NCBI GenBank assembly: GCA_007136375.1
Contig: SLHB01000010.1
Coordinates: forward strand, 1-8,501
DNA from: Candidatus Hydrogenedentota bacterium
Lineage (GTDB): Bacteria; Hydrogenedentota; Hydrogenedentia; Hydrogenedentales; SLHB01
Direction: 5' to 3'
Length of the DNA stretch: 8,501 nt
The notes under the pieces were generated by a model. The model was not told the origin of the DNA and made no database searches. It saw nothing but the letters and a program-made list of their open reading frames with translations. Shown here one piece after another: positions 1 to 6,386 of the stretch (its first letter is position 1; the number at the start of each line of letters is the position of its first letter). The translations under genes and the position numbers were made by a program.

Positions 1-1728
1 GAAGTAGCCAAGCGCCGGGCCGATCCATTGGGCCTGGGCGTCCGTGCGGATGAACGCGGCGCCGATCCGCTTGAGGTCGCCCCGGGCCCAGCCGGACCAA
101 GCGCGCGCGGCGGTGTCATAGACGCCCGCGGCGGCCACCGGTCCCCAGTCCAGGGGCTCCGCCGCTGCCTCGACGGCGATGACGCCGCCATCCGTGGAGA
201 AGTCCGCCGAAATCGCCTCGAAGGCGCCGCTAAACGAGGGACTGTCCCATTGAACCCGGCCGTTTTCGACGGCGCCCGCCACGAACAGGTCTTGCGGCGC
301 GCCGCCGCCCTGCTCGAACGTGCCCGACAGGCGGTCAATGATTACACGCCCCGACAAGGCCTTGAGGGCGCTGGCGTCCATGTAAGGCGCCGCGAGCGCG
401 GGCCGTAACGCGACGGAACCCCGCAGATCCACGGCCACCCGATGGTTTCCGAAATCTGGAACGACGTCGCCGTTTAGCGAGAAGCCGTCCCCTTCCAGGT
501 GGTCCATATGGACGACGCCGTCGCCGAGAGTCAGGGCGCCGCGCAGATCCTGGAAGGCGTGGCCCACGCCCTCCACGGTGAGATCCAACCCTTCGAATCG
601 CACCGCGCCAGCCACGGGGCGGAACGCGCCGCCGGGTTCGAAACCGACATACATGTCCGTGGCGAGGGCGAAGGCGCCGTCCTGGAGCCCGGCACGCCAG
701 TCCGCCCGCAAGAACGCGCTAGCGATGGCCTCCAGGCCGTGGCGGTTCAATCCGGCTTCGGCGGCGTGAATGGCCCATGCGCCGTCCGGGCGGCGGGTGA
801 AGGCGCCCACGGCGCGCCCGCCTTGGAAGTCCCAGTGAACGTCGTGGGTGGTGAGGGTTCCGTCATGCCACCAAGCCTCGCCGCGGATAGACCCGGCCAA
901 CGCCCGCTCCAGCGCAGTGGCGTCTGGCGCGGCTTGGGCGGCGCCTGTCAGCGTGACGCGCGCGCCGCCGTCGCCGGAGTGATTGAAGACCGCTTCCAGG
1001 TGCGTCTGGTGGCCGCGATCCAGGAGTTCCGCGTTCTGAATGAAAAGCCGGCCGGACGCTTCTCCCGCCTGGCCGCCGGCGCCGGACCGAAACTCGCCAG
1101 AAAGGCGGATGGCCGCGCGAGGACCGAGGATAGGCGCGCTGCTTGATTCGAAAGTCACGCTGCGCGTCGCGCCCGAGGGGGCGGCGATGGCGGCGGCGCC
1201 AAGCACGGCCGTCTCAGCGCGGTCTCCGATATACAGCGCCGCGCCGGCCGCCTCCACCGCGCCGACGTTGACCTGAAGGCGGCGCGCGCCGGCGGGGCGT
1301 TGCGCGGTCTGGAGCGTGGAGCGGATGCGGGCCCATTCGTCCGCGGCGTTTGCAAGGCCGTCCGGGAGCTGGACGCGCAGCCCGGCGACGGCGATGCGGG
1401 GGATCTCCACGACGCGTTGGCCCAGCCGTTCCGGCTCCACGTGGATAACGATTTCGGCGGCTTCCGCGCGGAACCCCTCTCGGCCATCGAGGCGGACATC
1501 CCAGAGGGTGACGCATGGCGTCGGCAGCAGCGACACGGACAGGCGTCCGACCGTCGTGGAAAGGCCGGTCCGGTTCTCGATGTACGCCTCCGCCAGACCC
1601 CGGTAGCGGTCGGGCCGGAGGAACGCGGCGGCGGCGATAACCAGGGCGGCGGCCAGGCACACCGCACCTAGCCGCAACGCCCGTGGGAGCGCCTTGGAAA
1701 TCCTCGTTTTCTCGCGCCTTTCCACCAT
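1..1728 (-). CDS. AsmA-like envelope protein, N-terminal part (3' end off the window)
   Basis: This open frame of 576 codons runs from an ATG at 1728 to the window edge with no stop, so the C-terminal part is missing. Residues 1-19 are basic (ERREK, RALR), and residues 18-37 form one hydrophobic helix, giving a single N-terminal membrane anchor. Just after it, residues 54-80 contain TG....VGRLSVSLLPTP followed by LWDVRL, the typical start of AsmA-family domains (tG..v.ig.l.....P.p.l.l.dv.l). The rest is Gly/Ala/Asp-rich with alternating beta-strand-like patterns, as in the long repeating beta-groove proteins AsmA, YhdP and TamB. Known members sit in the periplasm of diderm bacteria and are implicated in phospholipid transport or outer-membrane assembly. 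The gene follows the dockerin gene by 88 bases in the same direction and could be co-transcribed. There is no strong Shine-Dalgarno sequence before the ATG (TTGGGCG only), so the start is moderately sure. The exact subfamily cannot be told without the C-terminus. Confidence 0.72.
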   Translation of the reverse strand, partial: MVERREKTRISKALPRALRLGAVCLAAALVIAAAAFLRPDRYRGLAEAYIENRTGLSTTVGRLSVSLLPTPCVTLWDVRLDGREGFRAEAAEIVIHVEPERLGQRVVEIPRIAVAGLRVQLPDGLANAADEWARIRSTLQTAQRPAGARRLQVNVGAVEAAGAALYIGDRAETAVLGAAAIAAPSGATRSVTFESSSAPILGPRAAIRLSGEFRSGAGGQAGEASGRLFIQNAELLDRGHQTHLEAVFNHSGDGGARVTLTGAAQAAPDATALERALAGSIRGEAWWHDGTLTTHDVHWDFQGGRAVGAFTRRPDGAWAIHAAEAGLNRHGLEAIASAFLRADWRAGLQDGAFALATDMYVGFEPGGAFRPVAGAVRFEGLDLTVEGVGHAFQDLRGALTLGDGVVHMDHLEGDGFSLNGDVVPDFGNHRVAVDLRGSVALRPALAAPYMDASALKALSGRVIIDRLSGTFEQGGGAPQDLFVAGAVENGRVQWDSPSFSGAFEAISADFSTDGGVIAVEAAAEPLDWGPVAAAGVYDTAARAWSGWARGDLKRIGAAFIRTDAQAQWIGPALGYF

Positions 1729-1816
1729 AACGCCCAAGTGTAACACATTATCTTGGGCCCAACATGTAGTGGCTTAGCGCCAATAGGGCCGGTTTCCCGG
1801 TTCTTTTCGCCGGGGC
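1729..1816. other. 88-base gap between the two minus-strand genes
   Basis: No gene is present. Just after the stop of the upstream gene there is a short CCGG-GAAA-CCGG hairpin (1789-1800, minus-strand RNA) with only a 4-base stem and no U-run, so I do not call it a terminator. A perfect 10-base palindrome TTGGGCCCAA lies at 1753-1762, and a GATAAT-like -10 word sits beside it on the minus strand, but no -35 hexamer has acceptable spacing. Read-through from the dockerin gene into the AsmA-like gene is therefore as plausible as a separate promoter here. Confidence 0.5.
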
Positions 1817-4800
1817 TCAGCCGTTGCCGCCGGACGGCGCCGGCAAGACGACGGGATACAGCTCGCCGTCGGCGATCTCGGCGTTGTAGCCCCAGGCGAG
1901 TATGGCGCCGTCTTCGCTGACTTCGGTGGCCATGGTGAAGCGCCATGGCGAGCCGCTGGGGAGGAGATCGTTGAGATCGACGAGCATCCCCTGCTCCCAA
2001 ACGAAGGCGGCGGATTCGCCGTCGGCCCGTTCGGACACGCCGACAACCACGCCGGCGCTGTTCACGTCGAAGGCTTCGCCGTAGGCGCCGCCCAGCGTCG
2101 GCAACGCAACCATGCCCCGCTCCGCGTCCCAAAGGAAGCCCCGGACCTGTTCGCGGGTGTCCGTTGTGTCGCCGGGCTCCATCAGCGAACTTCCGACAAC
2201 CACGCCGGAATCGTTGATGGCGCGGGGAACGGTGGCCCCGCCGCCCAGGGAGTCCAACGGCGTCATTTCGCCCGAGCCCAAGTCCGTTGCGCTGTCGGGC
2301 GTGTAGACGAAACCGCCGGCGCCGTGGGTCAACAACTGATCGTCCAGCGTGGGACCCACGCCGCAGGCGGGACCCGAAGGCCCGAAGGAGTCCAGCGGGT
2401 CCGGTGGCGCAATGAACGCTTCCGCGCCGTCCAGCCCGCTCTTCGCGGCGGGATCGGCCAAGCCGCTGACGCCAATGACCTGGCCATGTTCGTTCGCCGC
2501 CGTGGGCACGGCCGAGGTGTCGAAATGCTCGCCTAGATTGACGATATCGCCATCGTCCCACAACACGGGAACCGAGAAGGGATCGCCTTCCATCGGAACC
2601 ATATGCCCGATGATGAGGCCCGTCTCCGTTATGGACATCGCGCGTCCCTGAAAGTCCACGCCCGCAGCCTCGGGAGTAAGATCCAACATGCCATCCCCTT
2701 CCGACCACGCGAAGGGCCGCATTGCCCCGGCGTCGTCGCTAAACCAGCCCACGGCCACGCCGTCCGAAAGCACGTTCTTCACAACCGTCTCGCCATCGGC
2801 GAACCCAGGCAGTTGGAAGGGTCTGGCGAGCCCCTCAACAACGGATCGCCGGAGGCCGTCCTGCCCTCGCGCGGCCCAGGCCGTCACGGGACCGTTGAAG
2901 TGAACCCGGCAGATGTCGAGTTGGCCGGGATCCGGCGCAACCACGATATCCTCTTCCGCGATCTCGAAATCGTCGCCCCAGCCCGGATCGTCCGCCCCGC
3001 CCCGCGCAACGGTCACGACGGCCCAATCGGTTAGGCCGAGTTCGTTCTCGATGGTGTAGACAAAGCGGTCGACATACCCCAGGAATATGTTCTCGATGGG
3101 TCCAGGCGTATATTCAATGACCTGCGCCGACTCCGGCCCGGTTATCTCGACGTCGCCAATGATGGGAACCTCGTAGACCGGAATGAGGCCGGTGTCGAAT
3201 CCTATAACCGGATCGATCCGGGTAATGAAGAGGCTTCCTTCGATGGGGTTCGAAGCCTCGGCGAGCACGTTGATCTCGATAGGCCCGGACTCGGCAAGGG
3301 GAAGCGAGCGTGAGATGTCCTCGGCGATGGGTGTAATGTCGCGAGTCACCGTCACCGTCGCGGAATCTTGGAAGCCGTGCTCGTTTTCGATGGTGTATTC
3401 GAAGCTGTCGCCGCCCTCGAAACCGGAGTCGGCGATGGTGTACCAGAAGGCGCCCGCGACCGTCTCCACGGTGTTGCCCGCTCCCGTCTGGATTTCGCCG
3501 TCCGGCGCTACGACGGTTAGCTCACCGCCGCCGTAGCCGGGTTCGTCATTTTCCAGCGCGTCAATCTGACCGCCGGTATCACTGCCCAGCTCGACGTGGT
3601 AGTCATTGGCCGTGGGATGGAACGCGCCCTCATCCGGGAAAGGGACGGATCCCGCATCGTAATGGGGTCCGGTGATCGAGATTTCGTATTCGGCCGGACC
3701 GCCGATGTCGAAGCGGTCCGGGTTGGAGATGAGCAGATACAGCGTACGGCTCTCCGCCGCGGAAGGGTCAACGGCGGCGCTAGCGACGGTCCCCACGGTC
3801 CCTTCGAGAGGGAAGGACGGATCCTCGGCATCCGGCGCGTGGGTAACCGCCATGACGCTCTCGCCAATTTCCAGGCAATCCCCGGTGATGGGATCCGCTT
3901 CCGATTCCTGGGTGTAGAGCCGTGTCATGGGGCCGGGACGGCCGGGGGCATTAAAGCGGCCGGGGTTCAGGGTCTCGAAACTTACTTGGTAATAGTGGTG
4001 CTCGGTATTGGCCGGGAGTTCTAGTTCCAACATTGTGGCCGCTAGTGGTTCGAGTTCGGCGGTAAATGTCACAGGACCGTCCAACTCGAAGCGGTGACTC
4101 GCGAGAAAGACGTCCCAATTCGGTTCGCAGCGGTGCGTGTAGCGATAGCCGCCCCACCGCGTCGGCAGTTCGATGTCGCCGTCGAAGGCCGCGTTTCGCA
4201 CCCAACGCCAATGCGCCTCTCCAAGGGAGTCGAATTCCGTGTGGTTCACGACGAAATCGTGAACGTTACGGGTGTTGACACCTTCCTGAAACACGAGGCC
4301 GAGGTTTTCGAGCTCGTCCAGGCCCGAGCGTTTCAGGAGGTCAAACCAGAAGAATTCCGCTTCGTACCGGTTTCGCCGTGTATCGTCTGGTCCTGATCGT
4401 TCGAGCAGAGACAGGTCCACCTTCCTGTGCCGCGACGAATGAGTGCTGATGGCCAAACCGATGTCCTCGTCCTGGGCGTCCTCGGCTAGCCTCGCGGTAC
4501 CCTCCACGACCCAGAAGTTTGGAGTAAGCGTGTAGTAGTCGTACTGGATGGCGTGGAAGAGTTCATGCCTCGTGGTGCGCCCCGCTTGGTCGAGGTCGTC
4601 GTAGCTGCCGCCTTCGAGGTCGCCCGCGGCGTGTAGACAGGTAAAGGCCGTGCCCCAAGGACGGAACTGGCCGGCGATGCCGCGCCCACATGTCCAGCGG
4701 GAGTATTCGTCGTTGAGCTGATATTTGAGCGTGACGGCAGTCGGAAATTGGGGATGACCTTCGGTGTTCCCAATCGAAAGCTGCGGGAAAGGATTTCCTT

Positions 4801-6130
4801 CAAGGCCTCTATATGCCCCGTTCGCGACCAGCAGTTCGGCCTCTATGTGCTCCAAGACGTCAATGATGGCCTCCTCCTCGCAACGCGCGGTGTCGTACTG
4901 CAGGAACTGATTTGGAGGCCCGTCGACAAAGCCGAGCCTGCATTGGACGTCGAAGCTGACATCCACGCTCTTGGCTGGCCCGCCTTCGGCGGCGTTCAAC
5001 CCGATTTGCCACGGGGGCAGATCCCGAGGCTCCCGGACCTGCTCGGCCTCGGGAAAACGCTCGGCGATCAGCCAATCCAGGATGGGCCCCGAGGCTTCCG
5101 TCTCCAGCGCGATGTGTTCCACGACGCCCAGGCGCGTGGGGTAGGCCGGCCCTCCGATGAAGGGAACATCGGCGAGGAACAGCCGGTGGTCGGGATCGAA
5201 TACGCCGCTTATCTCCAGCCACTTGTCGATGAAGTCTCCGTCCCCATGGTCCATGGCGAAATCGCCGTAGTCAAAACCGACGGGTACAAGGTAGCCCGTG
5301 TCGAAATGTTCGGGAACCGGAACGGCGACGATGAAGGCGGCGCCAATTCGGGCGGCGGCGAAGGGCGCCTCTTCATCCAGGTTGGTGGCCGTAATCTTGA
5401 TGAAGCGCTCCATGGCTCGGAAGTGGTCGTTCTTGGCGGCGAATTCCGGGTATGCGGCAGGGTCGAACCACTCCACCTCGACCTCCAGGGGCTCCTCGAT
5501 GGCGTGGGGATGGGCGCCGACCATGAGTCCGCCCTCGAAGTTGGTGAATTCGCCGGGATGAAGCACGCCGGTTTCGGACGCCGCGCCGGAGGGAAGGCCG
5601 GTCAACGTCGCCGTGGTGGATGTTTGGCCCGTCGCGGCCGTGATTTCATACTCGCCCGGTTCGGACAGGGACAACCCGCTGAACACGGCCTCCCCGCTGG
5701 CGCGGGTAATGCTCCGGGCCCCGTCTTGCAGACCAGGGATGTCCGGATCGGCGGAGAGGGCGACCGCCACATGAGCCAGGGGTTGGCCGTTATCCGCGAC
5801 ATTCACTGTAACCGTGAAGGGCTCGCCCACGGGAATCTGGCCTGGGGCGCCAATGTCCAGTCCGGCCTCCGGCGGTTCGAAGGGCAGGATGCCCAGGGCG
5901 TAGTTGATGGTGACTTGCACGTCCGTCGCGTCCACCTGGCCGTTGCCCGTGACATCGGCCGCGGAGGATGGATGAGGATCGATGGAGACGCCCAAGGCGG
6001 CGTTGATGGCCAATTGCACGTCCACGGCCGAGACTTGGCCGTCGCCGTTGATGTCGGCGGGGAGGGCATGCGCCATTCCCGCACACAGCGTCAACAGGGC
6101 GTGGGCGGCGGAGCGGGATAGATGAAGCAT
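1817..6130 (-). CDS. Secreted multidomain protein: dockerin, HExxH metallopeptidase-like and HAF repeats
   Basis: The protein has 1437 residues with an ATG at 6130 and TGA at 1817-1819. Residues 1-22 look like a short Sec signal peptide (cleavage near AHA-LP). Residues 26-47 and 59-80 are two dockerin type I repeats, with Ca2+-loop patterns DINGDG and DVTGNG, each followed by an ..DVQ..IN.ALG helix. Residues 88-178 resemble a bacterial Ig-like domain. Residues about 190-680 form a larger domain holding HELFH (522-526) and WVVEGTA (540-546); H522, E523, H526 and E543 fit a gluzincin-type zinc site and resemble the MXAN_6640 group of putative metalloproteases. Residues 843-930 and 935-1042 are two Ig/cadherin-like domains, each containing YTIENE. 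Residues from about 1092 are HAF-type repeats (..IN.SGVVVG....). Eight cysteines outside the signal peptide could form disulfides. No LPXTG, PEP-CTERM or similar anchor is seen at the C-terminus (ends VVLPAPSGGNG). Domain calls are by eye; catalytic activity is inferred. A good SD sequence supports the start. Confidence 0.9.
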   Translation of the reverse strand: MLHLSRSAAHALLTLCAGMAHALPADINGDGQVSAVDVQLAINAALGVSIDPHPSSAADVTGNGQVDATDVQVTINYALGILPFEPPEAGLDIGAPGQIPVGEPFTVTVNVADNGQPLAHVAVALSADPDIPGLQDGARSITRASGEAVFSGLSLSEPGEYEITAATGQTSTTATLTGLPSGAASETGVLHPGEFTNFEGGLMVGAHPHAIEEPLEVEVEWFDPAAYPEFAAKNDHFRAMERFIKITATNLDEEAPFAAARIGAAFIVAVPVPEHFDTGYLVPVGFDYGDFAMDHGDGDFIDKWLEISGVFDPDHRLFLADVPFIGGPAYPTRLGVVEHIALETEASGPILDWLIAERFPEAEQVREPRDLPPWQIGLNAAEGGPAKSVDVSFDVQCRLGFVDGPPNQFLQYDTARCEEEAIIDVLEHIEAELLVANGAYRGLEGNPFPQLSIGNTEGHPQFPTAVTLKYQLNDEYSRWTCGRGIAGQFRPWGTAFTCLHAAGDLEGGSYDDLDQAGRTTRHELFHAIQYDYYTLTPNFWVVEGTARLAEDAQDEDIGLAISTHSSRHRKVDLSLLERSGPDDTRRNRYEAEFFWFDLLKRSGLDELENLGLVFQEGVNTRNVHDFVVNHTEFDSLGEAHWRWVRNAAFDGDIELPTRWGGYRYTHRCEPNWDVFLASHRFELDGPVTFTAELEPLAATMLELELPANTEHHYYQVSFETLNPGRFNAPGRPGPMTRLYTQESEADPITGDCLEIGESVMAVTHAPDAEDPSFPLEGTVGTVASAAVDPSAAESRTLYLLISNPDRFDIGGPAEYEISITGPHYDAGSVPFPDEGAFHPTANDYHVELGSDTGGQIDALENDEPGYGGGELTVVAPDGEIQTGAGNTVETVAGAFWYTIADSGFEGGDSFEYTIENEHGFQDSATVTVTRDITPIAEDISRSLPLAESGPIEINVLAEASNPIEGSLFITRIDPVIGFDTGLIPVYEVPIIGDVEITGPESAQVIEYTPGPIENIFLGYVDRFVYTIENELGLTDWAVVTVARGGADDPGWGDDFEIAEEDIVVAPDPGQLDICRVHFNGPVTAWAARGQDGLRRSVVEGLARPFQLPGFADGETVVKNVLSDGVAVGWFSDDAGAMRPFAWSEGDGMLDLTPEAAGVDFQGRAMSITETGLIIGHMVPMEGDPFSVPVLWDDGDIVNLGEHFDTSAVPTAANEHGQVIGVSGLADPAAKSGLDGAEAFIAPPDPLDSFGPSGPACGVGPTLDDQLLTHGAGGFVYTPDSATDLGSGEMTPLDSLGGGATVPRAINDSGVVVGSSLMEPGDTTDTREQVRGFLWDAERGMVALPTLGGAYGEAFDVNSAGVVVGVSERADGESAAFVWEQGMLVDLNDLLPSGSPWRFTMATEVSEDGAILAWGYNAEIADGELYPVVLPAPSGGNG
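1838..2857 (-). repeat. HAF-type repeat region (codons about 1092-1431)
   Basis: This stretch codes for roughly five degenerate repeats of the extracellular HAF family, each with an IN..G.VVG strand, a partner strand such as AFLWD or AFVWE, and a D-L-x-x-LGG turn. The clearest units are at residues 1295-1349 (LDSLGGG, AINDSGVVVGSS, GFLWDAERGM, LPTLGG) and 1350-1391 (FDVNSAGVVVGVS, AAFVWEQGMLVDLNDLL). Earlier units near 1120-1150, 1160-1200 and 1210-1240 are more diverged. Such repeats probably make beta-propeller-like blades in secreted proteins; their ligand is unknown. Confidence 0.7.
5891..6055 (-). repeat. Tandem dockerin type I repeats (codons 26-80)
   Basis: This region codes for two calcium-binding dockerin units about 33 residues apart. 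Unit 1 has D26, N28, D30 and D37 at the ligand positions; unit 2 has D59, T61, N63 and D70. Both end in a helix with IN.ALG. Dockerins normally bind cohesin domains of a scaffold or cell-surface protein through these two loops. Their placement directly after the signal peptide, rather than at the C-terminus, is the less usual arrangement. No cohesin is encoded in the window. Confidence 0.85.
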
Positions 6131-6138
6131 GTCATTGT

Positions 6139-6144
6139 TCCTTT
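6139..6144 (-). promoter_or_regulatory. Shine-Dalgarno site of the dockerin-protein gene
   Basis: The minus strand reads AAAGGA here, 8 bases before the ATG at 6130. This fits a standard ribosome binding site and decides this ATG over the out-of-frame ATG a few bases upstream. Confidence 0.75.
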
Positions 6145-6150
6145 ATCGTT

Positions 6151-6179
6151 ATTACAAACAATTTTGGCTCTTGTATCAA
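6151..6179 (-). promoter_or_regulatory. Candidate sigma70-type promoter, proximal, for the dockerin-protein gene
   Basis: On the minus strand TTGATA (6179-6174) and TGTAAT (6156-6151) each match five of six consensus bases and are separated by exactly 17 bases. Expected transcription would start near 6144, giving a leader of only about 14 bases beginning at the ribosome binding site. That short leader makes the site less certain than its sequence suggests. Confidence 0.4.
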
Positions 6180-6193
6180 CTATTTTAACGCAA

Positions 6194-6223
6194 ATCCTAG
6201 CGCATTAGCGGATAATTGGTCAA
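6194..6223 (-). promoter_or_regulatory. Candidate sigma70-type promoter, distal, for the dockerin-protein gene
   Basis: On the minus strand TTGACC (6223-6218, five of six consensus bases) is followed after 18 bases by TAGGAT (6199-6194, four of six). This would give a leader of about 57 bases, a more usual length than the proximal candidate. The whole stretch is AT-rich, so chance matches are likely. Confidence 0.33.
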
Positions 6224-6257
6224 ATTTATATACTTCCGAATCTATCCCAATCAGTGA

Positions 6258-6296
6258 CGGCGCCACCCCGCCAGGCTACAGGTTGTGTTGGCGCCG
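6258..6296. repeat. 8-base inverted repeat overlapping the plus-strand promoter candidate
   Basis: CGGCGCCA at 6258-6265 and its exact reverse complement TGGCGCCG at 6289-6296 are separated by 23 bases. The right arm lies in the spacer between the candidate -35 and -10 of the plus-strand gene. It could be a repressor operator or a hairpin. The core GGCGCC is self-complementary and frequent in this DNA, so chance pairing is a real alternative. Confidence 0.35.
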
Positions 6297-6311
6297 TATC
6301 CTGGCTATGAT
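6283..6311 (+). promoter_or_regulatory. Candidate promoter of the tricorn-family gene
   Basis: TTGTGT (6283-6288) is followed after 17 bases by TATGAT (6306-6311, five of six consensus bases). Transcription would start near 6318, giving a leader of about 69 bases. The -35 match is poor (only the TTG), so an alternative promoter in the AT-rich part, for example TATACT at 6229-6234, is possible. Confidence 0.35.
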
Positions 6312-6372
6312 GCCTCTTCGCGGAATGGGCGGACTGCCGCCTCGCGCGGAATCATTCAACGCACTCGTACAC

Positions 6373-6378
6373 GGAGGA
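6373..6378 (+). promoter_or_regulatory. Shine-Dalgarno site of the tricorn-family gene
   Basis: GGAGGA lies 8 bases before the ATG at 6387, an ideal ribosome binding site. It supports this start, which also places a signal peptide exactly at the N-terminus. Confidence 0.8.
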
Positions 6379-6386
6379 CAGTAGGA

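Larger units (their letters stand above)
6131..6386. other. Divergent intergenic region, AT-rich at its left side
   Basis: This 256-base spacer separates the two divergent genes. Positions 6131-6250 contain 40 G/C of 120 bases, in sharp contrast to the GC-rich coding flanks; from 6251 the composition returns to GC-rich. It holds the start signals of both genes, candidate promoters in both directions and an inverted repeat. No open frame with a plausible ribosome site, and no tRNA-like or riboswitch-like structure, was recognised in it. Confidence 0.8.

Noticed and set aside
499..1146. Plus-strand frame of 215 codons opposite the AsmA-like gene
   Set aside because: The minus-strand frame is continuous from an ATG at 1728 to the edge with an AsmA-type N-terminus; this frame has no family signature and no ribosome site.
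58..1200. Frequent GGCGCC hexamers (ten between 58 and 1200), at first suggestive of a repeated protein-binding word
   Set aside because: Nine of the ten lie in frame as GGC GCC (Gly-Ala) codons of the AsmA-like gene, so codon preference explains them.
1789..1800. Hairpin CCGG-GAAA-CCGG as a terminator for the dockerin-protein gene
   Set aside because: The stem has only four base pairs and no U-run follows, so it does not meet the pattern of an intrinsic terminator.
1668..2708. Arg/Gly-rich minus-strand frame of 346 codons overlapping the 3' end of the dockerin-protein gene
   Set aside because: It is a shifted frame of the HAF-repeat region, with a composition typical of out-of-frame GC-rich DNA and no domain.
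4748..6121. Long open frame (457 codons) on the plus strand, antisense to the dockerin-protein gene
   Set aside because: It mirrors the codon pattern of the minus-strand gene in GC-rich DNA, shows no recognisable domain, and lies wholly over clear dockerin and Ig-like coding sequence on the other strand.
6080..6130. Possible lipoprotein signal (Cys16) in the dockerin protein
   Set aside because: The residues before the cysteine are L-T-L, lacking the small residue needed at -1 of a lipobox; a standard signal peptide cut near AHA-LP fits better.
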